The notes beneath the pieces were generated by a model. That model made no database searches, had not been told where the DNA came from, and worked only from the letters and a program-made list of their open reading frames with translations. 64,000 nt of DNA from an uncultured Flavobacteriaceae bacterium (GTDB taxonomy: Bacteria > Bacteroidota > Bacteroidia > Flavobacteriales > Flavobacteriaceae): contig CANMSB010000007.1 of assembly GCA_947500445.1 (NCBI GenBank), positions 94,801-158,800 of the forward strand, written 5' to 3'. Shown piece after piece: positions 53,459 through 62,985 of the stretch. The position numbers were made by a program, and so were the translations under genes. How positions within the stretch are numbered: the first letter of the stretch is position 1; each line of letters starts with the position of its first letter.

Positions 53459-53998
53459 TTCGTCAAAAAATTAACGTATTTCTTATTGATTTCTTTTTTT
53501 AGTATTTTTGTAATCGAAAACCAACAATTTTTCGTCACAAAACAAAGTAACGACAAAACTTTGAAAACCAGTGCTCCCAGGTATAAGGGACATCTATTAA
53601 AGTTATGTCTTACATCAGGTATTGGGCCATTACATCAAACATGGCATCCCAAAATGAAGCCAATCCTTTAACCATGGGAAACTAAAACAGGTTTAGGAAA
53701 TCGCTACGGTGCGGTTCACGGAATTTTTAATTCTATAAGGCCTAGTATTCGGTGGCAATCCTTTTTTGTTGTTTTCAGTTATGATTTATTGATGTGTTCA
53801 AACCAAAATTGAAACTACCTTTTTAATGAAAATCGATATCCCCCATGTTTTTAATGTTGTTCCGTACAGGCATTTCACCACACTTTTTAAGGCCTACTCA
53901 ACATTCTTTACGCTTCATCGATTTTTTCCAATAAAGAAAATTACCGCTCGTTCTAGGAATAACAAATGGGTTGCCCAAGACCTAGAAACCTACTTACG
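53459..53998. other. Gene-free region with an orphan promoter-like signal
   Basis: About 540 bases. A TATTTTTG box (53503-53510, plus strand) with a partial upstream match (TTTC at 53479-53482) looks like a Bacteroidota promoter, yet no supported gene follows before 53999. The only frame (53486-53671) has no family features. This could be a relic of a lost gene, a long leader or a small RNA. Confidence 0.4.
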
Positions 53999-54481
53999 AT
54001 GAAGTCTATTTTTAACATCCTTCCGTGGAAGCGAGGGTTGGTACTTTCTATATTGACGCTATTGATACTAGTCGTATCAAGTTTTTATGGATTGTATACG
54101 AACAAGTTTTATTTTTTCAAGTTCGACAACTACCTGATACCATTGGTTACCTTGGTCCATTTTGCATTTTTATACGTCTTATGGTTTAAAATAAAGGAAG
54201 GCGAGGTTACCGACCCCCAAATGCGCAACTTGGAATATGCCCTCTATGTTATTTTACCGATTTACGCCTATAAACTGATCAATACCATAGCCATTCTATT
54301 CAGTGCCAACGATTTTGAGAACCACATCATCCCAAGTACGTTCATACCCATAGGGCTATTGGTCTTAACGGCATATATTTTGATTATCGCGCTCACCCTT
54401 TTGGCGTTCCAATATCGAAAGGTACTGGTAGGCAATTACAACTTTGATGAGATCAACAGGCATATCGACACCTGGGAATAG
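53999..54481 (+). CDS. Small multi-pass membrane protein
   Basis: 160 residues from the ATG at 53999, chosen over 53966 because it places a basic N-terminus directly before the first helix. Four hydrophobic helices (about 11-32, 40-58, 76-98, 111-137). No recognised family. It stands alone with long non-coding stretches on both sides. Confidence 0.6.
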   Translation: MKSIFNILPWKRGLVLSILTLLILVVSSFYGLYTNKFYFFKFDNYLIPLVTLVHFAFLYVLWFKIKEGEVTDPQMRNLEYALYVILPIYAYKLINTIAILFSANDFENHIIPSTFIPIGLLVLTAYILIIALTLLAFQYRKVLVGNYNFDEINRHIDTWE

Positions 54482-54881
54482 TTCGTTCGCTGTAATTCCG
54501 TAGGCCCTATTTTCCCATTTTTTAAAATACCCTTGGCTTAACCCTTCTCCTGGAATCCTATTTTATTGGTGTTGCGAGAAGGCTGTCCTTCGACTTTTAT
54601 GGATATCCATTAGCATCCGGTATACGTTGGGAATACCGCTGTTCCATTAGTAATACCAGAAATGGTATAATCTTCTGCCTTTTCCGATATTCCCTGACCC
54701 TTATCGCTTTGACAAATAGACCGATTACTCCATAAGATTGTAAGGATTTGTTGGGAATTACGGCTATTAATGAAATCACTTACAGAGCGTTTTGTAAAGC
54801 GGCGTTTTTCCGGTCATATTCGATCCTTTTAAGGCCCGTGATGCTTTTGTGATACTTTTTAACTTCTTTCGTATAAGAAAC
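54482..54881. other. Non-coding region before the two-component operon
   Basis: About 400 bases without a supported gene. It contains a small palindrome, ATACCA-GAAA-TGGTAT (54652-54667). No clean promoter pair seen. Confidence 0.4.
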
Positions 54882-55580
54882 ATGAAGCAGATCCTAATTA
54901 TAGAAGACGATCCAGAGATCATAAGGTTGTTGGAAATCCATCTGACCGACATGATCTATGATACCGCAAAGGCAATGGATGGTAAGGAAGGACTTCAAAT
55001 GGCCTTGAAAAACGATTACGACCTTATCCTATTGGACCTCACCCTGCCAAGTATGGACGGTGTTGAAATTTGCAGAGGTGTTCGGGCAAAAAAAAATACG
55101 CCGATCATTATGCTCACTGCCAAATCCGAAGAAATCGATAGGGTTCTGGGGCTAGAAATCGGAGCGGACGATTATATAACAAAACCCTTTAGTATTCGAG
55201 AGTTATTGGCCCGTATCAAAGCTGTTTTAAGACGGTCGGAGCAAAAGGAAGTTTCCGTAACCGATTCCTCAAAAATTAATGCAGATGGCCTAGAAATCGA
55301 TATCGATAAGCGAAAGGTGCTTCTTGAAGATCAGAAAATAGAACTTTCGCCCAAGGAATTTGAACTGTTGGTATTGATGGCCTCCAACCCCGGACGAAAT
55401 TATACCCGAAGTGAATTGTTGAACATTATTTGGGGCTATAACTTTGAGGGTTATGAGCATACCGTAAACTCGCATATCAATCGGTTACGCGCCAAAATTG
55501 AGTCGGACATGGCCAACCCTACCTATATTTTGACCACTTGGGGAGTGGGCTACAAATTTAATGAGGATAGTATACTATGA
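54882..55580 (+). CDS. OmpR-family response regulator
   Basis: I choose the ATG at 54882 (MKQILIIEDD), giving 232 residues. The receiver domain (1-115) has the acidic pair Asp9/Asp10 and phospho-acceptor Asp52 in Leu-Leu-Asp-Leu-Thr-Leu-Pro, a conserved Thr in Met-Leu-Thr-Ala-Lys and a Lys in Ile-Thr-Lys-Pro-Phe. The C-terminal winged helix (about 135-230) has Leu-Ser-Pro-Lys-Glu-Phe-Glu-Leu-Leu and Val-Asn-Ser-His-Ile-Asn-Arg-Leu-Arg. It overlaps the kinase gene by 4 bases. Confidence 0.93.
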   Translation: MKQILIIEDDPEIIRLLEIHLTDMIYDTAKAMDGKEGLQMALKNDYDLILLDLTLPSMDGVEICRGVRAKKNTPIIMLTAKSEEIDRVLGLEIGADDYITKPFSIRELLARIKAVLRRSEQKEVSVTDSSKINADGLEIDIDKRKVLLEDQKIELSPKEFELLVLMASNPGRNYTRSELLNIIWGYNFEGYEHTVNSHINRLRAKIESDMANPTYILTTWGVGYKFNEDSIL

Positions 55581-57073
55581 GCACCGTTGAAAAAACACTG
55601 ACCCCTAGATTGGTGAAAAAGCTATGGATGGCTTTCATTGCGCTCATCATATTGATGGGAACCTCTTACATGCTTATAACAAGCTACTTTGCCCAAAAGC
55701 ACCATGAGGAAACTACCCAGCGACTGAATGCGGATGTTGCCCACCACGTAATCGCGGAAAAATTTGATGGCGCTTCGCCTTTTTTGGATGATGGAAGCGT
55801 AAACAAACCCTTGTTCGGAGATTTAATGCACGACATGATGGCGGTAAACCGGGGGATAGAGGTTTATTTGTTGGACAAAACAGGGGAAATACTCTACTCC
55901 GTGGTTTTGGACCATGGAGAAACAGCACCCGCTAAACGAGTCTCCTTAACGCCTATCGAATCGTTTATTGCCCAGAAGGGCGAAGGTTTTGTAAGGGGTG
56001 ACGATCCCAGAAATCCCGGGGAACAGAAAATTTTTTCCGCGGCACCCTATAGTGTAGATGGTCGGGAAGGATATGTTTACATTGTGTTGGCAGGTAAAAA
56101 CTTCCAGCAGGTAAGCGATACGCTTTGGGGCCAATATTTTGCGCGTTTGGGTATTGGGGCCACCCTACTTACTACGGTTTTTTCCATTCTTTTAGGCCTG
56201 CTGGCCATATGGTTCCTTACCAAAAACCTACGATTGATCATCACGACCGTACGCAGATTTCAAGATGGTGACCTCAGTGCCCGAATCGAAAAACCGGAAA
56301 CATCCGACATTGCTATTTTTGCGAAGTCCTTTAACGGAATGGCGGACACCATTGTCGACAATATGGACAAACTACAATCGGTAGATATGCTAAGAAGAGA
56401 GCTGATCGCCAATGTTTCGCACGACCTTAGAACCCCCCTGGCCATTTTAAAGGGCTATATCGAAACCTTACAGATCAAGGGCGATTCCTTAACCGAAAAA
56501 GAGAAGCAGACCTATTTGCAGATTACCCATGATAACGTGGACAAACTATCCAAACTGATCAATCAGTTGTTCGAATATTCAAAACTTGAGGCGGAGCAGG
56601 TTACTCCGATAAAAGAGCCGTTTTCCATTACCGAACTATCCTACGACCTCATCGCGAAATTTAAGGTGCTTGCCGGTAAAAAAGATATTGTACTACATTT
56701 AGAAAAACCGCAGGAAAACCACGTTGTTTTTGCGGATGTAAGCCTTGTGGAACGGGCGCTACAAAACCTGATCGAAAACGCCATAAAATATACGGAACCC
56801 AAGGGGACGGTCACTTTATCACTCGTTCAAAACGGAAATCAGGTGGAAATTAATATTAGTGATACCGGCGCCGGAATACCAATAAACGAACAGCCCTTTA
56901 TTTTTGACCGATACAAACAAGTGGATAAAAACGATCCGAAAAAAACAGGATATGGCCTCGGACTGGCCATCGTTAAAAAAATAATGGACCTGCACGACAC
57001 TACCATTACCGTACTGAGCAAACCGAAGGAAGGGAGCTCTTTTATTTTCAATTTACCTGCCTACCAGGTGTGA
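55577..57073 (+). CDS. Sensor histidine kinase
   Basis: 498 residues. Two membrane helices (about 15-36 and 187-212) enclose a periplasmic sensor (about 37-186). A HAMP domain (about 212-265), a phospho-acceptor His282 in Asn-Val-Ser-His-Asp-Leu-Arg-Thr-Pro-Leu and an HATPase domain follow, with N box Asn-Leu-Ile-Glu-Asn-Ala, Asp-Thr-Gly-Ala-Gly and Gly-Tyr-Gly-Leu-Gly-Leu-Ala. It partners the preceding response regulator. The signal cannot be read from the sensor sequence. Confidence 0.93.
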   Translation: MSTVEKTLTPRLVKKLWMAFIALIILMGTSYMLITSYFAQKHHEETTQRLNADVAHHVIAEKFDGASPFLDDGSVNKPLFGDLMHDMMAVNRGIEVYLLDKTGEILYSVVLDHGETAPAKRVSLTPIESFIAQKGEGFVRGDDPRNPGEQKIFSAAPYSVDGREGYVYIVLAGKNFQQVSDTLWGQYFARLGIGATLLTTVFSILLGLLAIWFLTKNLRLIITTVRRFQDGDLSARIEKPETSDIAIFAKSFNGMADTIVDNMDKLQSVDMLRRELIANVSHDLRTPLAILKGYIETLQIKGDSLTEKEKQTYLQITHDNVDKLSKLINQLFEYSKLEAEQVTPIKEPFSITELSYDLIAKFKVLAGKKDIVLHLEKPQENHVVFADVSLVERALQNLIENAIKYTEPKGTVTLSLVQNGNQVEINISDTGAGIPINEQPFIFDRYKQVDKNDPKKTGYGLGLAIVKKIMDLHDTTITVLSKPKEGSSFIFNLPAYQV

Positions 57074-57099
57074 TGGGAAATTGATTTCTATGAAGAAGG

Positions 57100-57124
57100 A
57101 AGCCGGTTCTGTTAGGACCGGCTT
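57100..57124 (+). terminator. Terminator of the two-component operon
   Basis: AAGCCGGT / ACCGGCTT stem with a 9-base loop, followed by a T-rich tract, 26 bases after the kinase stop. Confidence 0.75.
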
Positions 57125-57328
57125 TGCTTTTAAAACAGGAAGAAGAGTGCAAATTTTGTATACCCGCTAAACCTTAAAACTGCTGACAAACAATGAAATG
57201 GTTTTTTAATTGACCAAAGTCACGGTGTTTTTCCCATTGCCCAAGCGATAACAACGTTTATACCATTTTAAGCAAATACGTCAAGAAAAGCACGCGTCGG
57301 ATCGTCATATTGCAAAGCGCGAACGGGG

Positions 57329-59986
57329 TCATTCAACAATAACCTTTTCAAATAGATTTTCCAGTCCGGTATTGATCCTTAAAATATAAATACCTGGTGG
57401 GAGTCCCTCCACAGAAATGGTCCTTTCTGCATTATTCGACCCTGGCGGCTCTACTAACGAAGACACCATTTTACCGTCCATTTGATACATCGTAAAGGTC
57501 CTAACGGCCTTTTGGTCCGTATCGGTAATTATCGATAACGTTTCTGAGGCAGGATTGGGGTATACCGATACCGAAATACCGTTATCCGGCACGTATACGG
57601 CTTCTATGGGAGCAGCGGTATCGGAAACCACGACAGTGGTCGTAGGGGCAAAAATATCCGCTATGGCCACGGTATTGTCCGTAGTGGTCCATTGGTAGAA
57701 CCGAAAACCTTCCATTTCATCCGCGGTAATTACGACCTCTGTTCCCAAAGGGTAACTGCCGCTTCCCGTACCCCCAACAACGTTCAGAACGAATTGAAGG
57801 ACGGGTTCCGCTATAGCGCTATCCTCATCGGTACAATTTTTTTCTTTAAGCCGTTCCACCCAATCGCCTTCCGGCCAAATCGATTGCGCCCAAACGGCCA
57901 TCTGTTTTACCGTGGCACATGAAATACCCTCGGTGTCCTCCATTATCGGTAATAAGCGATATAGGGTGTTCATATGCTCCATTACAGCAACCGAATACAA
58001 TTGATTGGTATTGAACCTCGGAATATTAGTAGTCGGTACCGCATCGATCGGTTCGATTTTGGCCCATTTGGAAACTTCAGAAACATCTGCCGGTACCTGC
58101 CGACTCCAATCCCCTTCCTCAAATTCCGCCACCACTTTTAGCCATTCCAACAAAAGCGCATTTTGTAGCTTGCCACTCAAGCCAGGCTCATAAAAATTTA
58201 CACTTTCATGGGTCGTCTTTTCACCTTTCGGCTGTCGCATCAAAAATTTTGGATGTACAAAACGCATGATCCATCCTTTGGAAGAGGTTCCATTTGTATT
58301 GCTTTGGGACTGATACATTTTTATCAACGACAAAAATGTTCTTGCCCCTTCCCAACGTTTGTCGGGCGTTCGTTCGGCAGCTTCCCACAAGTGCCGCATC
58401 TGATAGGGCCAATCTACAGGGTGCACAATATACGTTTTGTCCAGATCTAAACCTTCCCCGCTGTTCAAGGTAAGTTGCAGTTGGTACCATACGGTAGATC
58501 TATAATCCCCCACCAAAGGATTCTGACCCTCAAAATTATTCTGGTTATCGGCGACAATATGTGGTGCCACCTGATGTACCGCCTGAGCGCTCATAGGCCA
58601 TTGCCAGGCTTCCGAACCGGGTCGAATTTCGACCGCCCGGTCTTCCAACCGGTTTAGCTTGATCATTTCCCAGTACCGAAGCGCCAGCCATTTTGCCAAT
58701 TGTTCTTTTGCAAATTCAGGACTATTATTGTTCAAATACTTTGCCTTGATCTGGCCGATAGCCGTACTGCCCTGAGCACGCCATGCACTTCCCCTGTCAT
58801 CCGTGCGCCCCTCCGCTATAAACGTCCTAAAGTCTTCCTGAAAACCGCGAATGTTCTTATCGAAGTCCTTATCGAAAAGCACTGCTTCCGAGTTGTTCCG
58901 CATGTTCTGCAGTAGTGCCTCATAACGGCTGTAAGCCTCAGAGCTTTCAAAATAACTTCCTTTCCAAATATCGATAGGGTGTACTTTTGGCAACCACTCG
59001 TTCCAATCGGGGAACTGAATGGCCAGCGGTATCTTGGTAATATCCAATTGCTTATTGTGGTCAACTACTTTTTGAATTTCTTTCGTACCTGTTCCGTTTG
59101 GGAACATGGCCCGTATCGTTTCGGCTTCATCGTCCGCTACCGCTTCAATGCCCGCCCCGGCCGCCCAGTACCTTACTGATTTATCCTCAAGGGATTTCCC
59201 TGGTTGATAAGGGGGGTTGTAAGGCCTACCGAGCCGTTCGATATTTTCGGACGCTCCGAGGCTCCGTATGTAACTGGCGATCATTTTACCCTCTTCCTCG
59301 GTAAGTTCATGGAATTGGGAACGTTCGATAATGGACGTATTCGAATAGGCGAAATATTCCAAGTCGGCCCCATTGGTTGCATGGCAACTGGCACATTTGG
59401 CCTTGATCGCATTTCCTCCCGGACGATCCACTATAGTTGCCGTTTCCCAAAGCTCCTTGCCCGCTGTAATAGCGGCCTGACCGGCAACAGGTGGTCGCCA
59501 GCTGCCAGGATCGACCGAAACAAAGTCGTTTTCCCCTAATAACGGGGTACCACTTGGGTTTTGAATATTGATCCCAAGAACGCGAAAACCGATGGTGTTC
59601 CCATCGGTACCATTATATCGAAAACCTATTGTTTGGGTTCCCCGATTTTTATCAAATGTTCCAAAGCTCTCCAAACCAATCTTAAAGCGCAGTGTATGAT
59701 AACCGCCACCCTGTCCACCGTATTGGTCGTCGGGATAAACAATGGCCTCATCCATCAATTCCGACCAAGGACTATTATTGATCTTGATACTTGCCTGGCC
59801 TTCAAATTTTAACCCGTGAATTTGAAGGAGTAACGCCCCGGTTTCGGGAAGGCGAACCGGTAATTGCACTTGTTTTACAGCGGTAGTTGCGCTTAACACC
59901 TCTATAGGCAAGGTTATCCGTTGGGATCGACCGCTAAAATAGGCCAACGTTAACAACAGCGTCAAGAGCAGCTTTTGGGCATTCAT
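57329..59986 (-). CDS. T9SS-sorted secreted c-type cytochrome protein
   Basis: The start at 59986 begins a clear signal peptide (hydrophobic run ending Gly-Arg-Ser-Gln); an upstream Lys/Arg-rich extension to 60049 is unlikely. The protein is 885 residues. Order: a beta-sandwich domain (about 20-160), a heme site Cys-Ala-Ser-Cys-His (about 197-201), a long domain rich in Trp/Tyr (about 250-700) that I do not recognise, an InlB-like/beta-repeat segment (about 740-800) and a C-terminal type A T9SS sorting domain (Tyr-Pro-Asn-Pro-Ala start, Gly-Ile-Tyr-Ile-Leu near the end). It should be exported across the outer membrane and left on the cell surface or released. No operon partner is obvious. Confidence 0.8.
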   Translation of the reverse strand: MNAQKLLLTLLLTLAYFSGRSQRITLPIEVLSATTAVKQVQLPVRLPETGALLLQIHGLKFEGQASIKINNSPWSELMDEAIVYPDDQYGGQGGGYHTLRFKIGLESFGTFDKNRGTQTIGFRYNGTDGNTIGFRVLGINIQNPSGTPLLGENDFVSVDPGSWRPPVAGQAAITAGKELWETATIVDRPGGNAIKAKCASCHATNGADLEYFAYSNTSIIERSQFHELTEEEGKMIASYIRSLGASENIERLGRPYNPPYQPGKSLEDKSVRYWAAGAGIEAVADDEAETIRAMFPNGTGTKEIQKVVDHNKQLDITKIPLAIQFPDWNEWLPKVHPIDIWKGSYFESSEAYSRYEALLQNMRNNSEAVLFDKDFDKNIRGFQEDFRTFIAEGRTDDRGSAWRAQGSTAIGQIKAKYLNNNSPEFAKEQLAKWLALRYWEMIKLNRLEDRAVEIRPGSEAWQWPMSAQAVHQVAPHIVADNQNNFEGQNPLVGDYRSTVWYQLQLTLNSGEGLDLDKTYIVHPVDWPYQMRHLWEAAERTPDKRWEGARTFLSLIKMYQSQSNTNGTSSKGWIMRFVHPKFLMRQPKGEKTTHESVNFYEPGLSGKLQNALLLEWLKVVAEFEEGDWSRQVPADVSEVSKWAKIEPIDAVPTTNIPRFNTNQLYSVAVMEHMNTLYRLLPIMEDTEGISCATVKQMAVWAQSIWPEGDWVERLKEKNCTDEDSAIAEPVLQFVLNVVGGTGSGSYPLGTEVVITADEMEGFRFYQWTTTDNTVAIADIFAPTTTVVVSDTAAPIEAVYVPDNGISVSVYPNPASETLSIITDTDQKAVRTFTMYQMDGKMVSSLVEPPGSNNAERTISVEGLPPGIYILRINTGLENLFEKVIVE

Positions 59987-60080
59987 GTCGTATCGTTTTT
60001 TGGAGAAACGAAAAAAGGCAACTGCTATTGCATTTTTTGGTCGTCTCACCCGTATTTACGACGAAAGAAAGGTATTCAGA

Positions 60081-61544
60081 TCAGAGGCCACTGATAAAGC
60101 TTCCGTAAAGGTCTTTAAATTGATAGCCTTCCGCAAAACGGTTCTTGCTCAATTTCTTGTGGGCGACCAGTCCCCAAAGCACCAATTCCTTTAAAAAATA
60201 AGCGTCTTTTTCGGGCCAATCGGGTTGATGTGTTTTTAACAATTGGTTCAACTCTGGAATGCCGTCCAAGGCCCGCTGGTATTCCTCATCGGTGAAATCG
60301 TCCAACAACTCGAACCCTTGTCCTTGAAAGAACCAATGCAGCAATTCGTCATAGGGTGTTTCGGCATCTTTGCGTTCGAGTTTTTCAATTTTCGGGAAAT
60401 ACAAGGGAAACATCGATTTCACGGCATCATCGATCAAAATGGCCGCTACCCCATCGGCCCCTTCCTGCTCGCCTTCATAGACCAACTCGATTTTACCGGT
60501 TATCGCTGGGATCACACCCAAAAAATCGCTCAAACGAACCATGGTGTGTTCCGCCCCGGTCTGCAAGGCGCGTCGTTCTGCCGTACTCAGCAAATTTTCG
60601 AAAGCGGTAATGCTCGTTCGGGCGCTCACGCCACTTTTTGCATCCACATACTCGCTATTTCTTGCCTCAAAACTGATTTGCTCCAAAAGGTCCTTGGCGA
60701 TATCGGGCACATATACCGCGCTAGTTTGGCGTTCATCTAGAATGGCTTCTTGCTCGGTGATTTTCCTAGCGGTTTTAATATCTTCGGGATAATGTGTCAG
60801 AATCTGAGATCCGATACGATCCTTCAAAGGGGTAACGATACTTCCCCTATTGGTGTAATCCTCCGGGTTTGCCGTAAACACAAACTGAAGGTCCAAGGGC
60901 AAACGCAATTTGAATCCCCTGATCTGTATGTCGCCTTCCTGTAAAATATTAAATAGCGATACCTGTATCCGTGCCTGTAGATCGGGCAACTCGTTGATTA
61001 CAAAAATGCAACGGTTGGCCCTTGGTATCATTCCAAAGTGAATTACGCGATCATCGGCATAGGAGAGCTTGAGGTTTGCCGCTTTAATGGGGTCCACATC
61101 CCCGATCAAATCGGCTACGGTTACGTCCGGTGTTGCCAATTTTTCAAAAAAACGGTCCTCTCTATGCAACCAGCTTATTGGGGTATCGTCGCCCTTTTCA
61201 GCAATCAGTTCCAAAGCAAAACGGGACATTGGACGAAGCGGGTCGTCATTGATTTCCGAGCCTTTTACAATAGGTATCCATTCATCCAACAAGGTGACCA
61301 TAAGTCGCGCCAATCGGGTTTTTGCCTGACCTCGTAACCCCAAGAGATTGATATTATGCCGTGATAATATGGCACGCTCCAATTCTGGAATTACGGAATC
61401 TTCATAGCCCCAGACTCCGGTAAAGGTATCTTCCCCATTTTTTATTTTATCGCGTAAATTATCCCTTAATTCGTCCTTAATGCCTTTTGTTCGGTATCCT
61501 GCTTTCTTTAATTCGCCCAAGGTGGCGATTTTCGTATGGTTCAA
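60081..61544 (-). CDS. MoxR/magnesium-chelatase-type AAA ATPase
   Basis: 487 residues. The nucleotide site Gly-Leu-Arg-Gly-Gln-Ala-Lys-Thr matches the MoxR/ChlI type of Walker A; the Walker B region reads Phe-Val-Ile-Asn-Glu-Leu-Pro-Asp-Leu, with Asn where Asp is usual. Sensor and arginine-finger blocks follow. MoxR ATPases remodel protein complexes with a VWA-domain partner; the VWA gene lies directly upstream with about 130 bases between, on the same strand. Confidence 0.85.
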   Translation of the reverse strand: MNHTKIATLGELKKAGYRTKGIKDELRDNLRDKIKNGEDTFTGVWGYEDSVIPELERAILSRHNINLLGLRGQAKTRLARLMVTLLDEWIPIVKGSEINDDPLRPMSRFALELIAEKGDDTPISWLHREDRFFEKLATPDVTVADLIGDVDPIKAANLKLSYADDRVIHFGMIPRANRCIFVINELPDLQARIQVSLFNILQEGDIQIRGFKLRLPLDLQFVFTANPEDYTNRGSIVTPLKDRIGSQILTHYPEDIKTARKITEQEAILDERQTSAVYVPDIAKDLLEQISFEARNSEYVDAKSGVSARTSITAFENLLSTAERRALQTGAEHTMVRLSDFLGVIPAITGKIELVYEGEQEGADGVAAILIDDAVKSMFPLYFPKIEKLERKDAETPYDELLHWFFQGQGFELLDDFTDEEYQRALDGIPELNQLLKTHQPDWPEKDAYFLKELVLWGLVAHKKLSKNRFAEGYQFKDLYGSFISGL

Positions 61545-61672
61545 TTTTTTATTTTTTAAAAGAGTTTGGAGAAAACGTCAACAAAACTATAAACGCCAAA
61601 GTGGTTTTTTCTGTCTGACGGGATCTCCCTCTAGTTAGTTATATTCAGTTTATTTTTTGATTCGAAGACGGT

Positions 61673-62836
61673 TTACTTTAACCTTTTTCTTCTATTGCTC
61701 TCATAATCCTCAAAAATCATTTCACCCAGCCCTTTTAAACCGGTAAAAAACGCCTTGCCCTTATTGGCTTCCGTAAAATGACGGATGAACTGCATCAAAT
61801 AAGGGTCTTGGGCAATCATGAAGGTGGTTATGGGTACGTGCAATTTTCGGGCTTGCCGGGCCATATTGTAGCATTTTTCCACAATAAAGTCGTCAAGACC
61901 CACACTGTTTTTGTAATAGGTACCATCCGGCATACGCAAACAACTGGGTTTCCCATCGGTGATCATGAATATTTGCTTATTGGTATTTCGTTTTCTCCGG
62001 AGCATATCCATGGCCAATTGCAGACCGGCTACCGTATTGGTATGGTATGGCCCTACCTTTAAGTAAGGAAGGTCCTTTATCGGGATGGGCCACGCATCGT
62101 TTCCGAACACTAAAATATCAAGGGTGTCTTTTGGGTATCGCGTGGTAATCAGTTCCGCAAGGGCCATCGCCACTTTTTTGGCAGGGGTAATACGGTCTTC
62201 CCCGTAAAGGATCATACTGTGGCTGATATCGATCATCAACACCGTGCTCATTTGTGCCTTATACTGGGTATCTTCCACCACAAGGTCTTCCTCGCTCAGC
62301 GAAAAACTTCCAATACCATGGTTTACTTGTGCGTTTTTAAGGCTTTCGGTCATCGAAATGTGTTCCAGACCGTCACCATATCGGTATTCCCTAAAATCGC
62401 CCGTATGCTCGTCCCCTTGTCCTGATTTACCGGTTTTATGGTTGCCCGCGCCACTGCGTTTTAGTTTCCCAAAAATCTGGTCCAAGGCACGCTGGCGAAT
62501 AATGCGTTCCATTTTAGCCGTAATGGAGATATTACCCTTGCCGCTGCCCTCATCACCTTCTTCGCCTTCTTCGCCCATTTTACCACCACCATCCTCAAAT
62601 TCCTCGCGGATGTAACCCTTTGCCTTTAAATCCTCAATAAAGTCTTCAATGGTATAATTCTCATCGGTAAGCTCGTATTCTTTGTCCAGTTCGCGCAACC
62701 AGTCGATAGCCTCATCAAAATCACCGGAGGTATGGGTGATCAATTCCTGAAAAATTTCAAAAAGTTTGTCAAATGGGGACTGTTCGGGCGCCTCATATGG
62801 AGAAAAACGAAAGCCTTTTCTTGTATTCATAGCCAT
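61673..62836 (-). CDS. VWA-domain partner of the AAA ATPase
   Basis: 387 residues. The N-terminal half is acidic with a Gly/Glu/Asp-rich linker (about 85-105). The C-terminal von Willebrand A domain (about 195-375) has the metal-ion-dependent adhesion motif Asp-Ile-Ser-His-Ser, a Thr-Asp-Gly-Lys-Pro-Ser block and a late Gly-Leu-Lys-Gly segment. It resembles the second subunit of ChlI/ChlD-like chaperone pairs. Cytoplasmic, no signal peptide. Confidence 0.85.
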   Translation of the reverse strand: MAMNTRKGFRFSPYEAPEQSPFDKLFEIFQELITHTSGDFDEAIDWLRELDKEYELTDENYTIEDFIEDLKAKGYIREEFEDGGGKMGEEGEEGDEGSGKGNISITAKMERIIRQRALDQIFGKLKRSGAGNHKTGKSGQGDEHTGDFREYRYGDGLEHISMTESLKNAQVNHGIGSFSLSEEDLVVEDTQYKAQMSTVLMIDISHSMILYGEDRITPAKKVAMALAELITTRYPKDTLDILVFGNDAWPIPIKDLPYLKVGPYHTNTVAGLQLAMDMLRRKRNTNKQIFMITDGKPSCLRMPDGTYYKNSVGLDDFIVEKCYNMARQARKLHVPITTFMIAQDPYLMQFIRHFTEANKGKAFFTGLKGLGEMIFEDYESNRRKRLK

Positions 62837-62985
62837 CTTATAAAATTAACACATTTCCTTTGGAAAGGCCTTATTTTTAGGAAAAGTTAACGCTTCTACC
62901 CTTTTTTGAAGCTATTATCGTAGTCTTGTTTGCCCGTAAGGCACGGCTAGAACAAGAGTCCAATTCGCGTATTTTTGAGACACCA

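Noticed and set aside
53486..53671. 61-residue frame after the orphan promoter
   Set aside because: Begins upstream of the predicted start point, has no recognisable features and no clear ribosome site.
60081..62836. True magnesium chelatase for chlorophyll synthesis
   Set aside because: Only the AAA and VWA parts are present, there is no H subunit or pigment gene, and such MoxR/VWA pairs are widespread chaperones.
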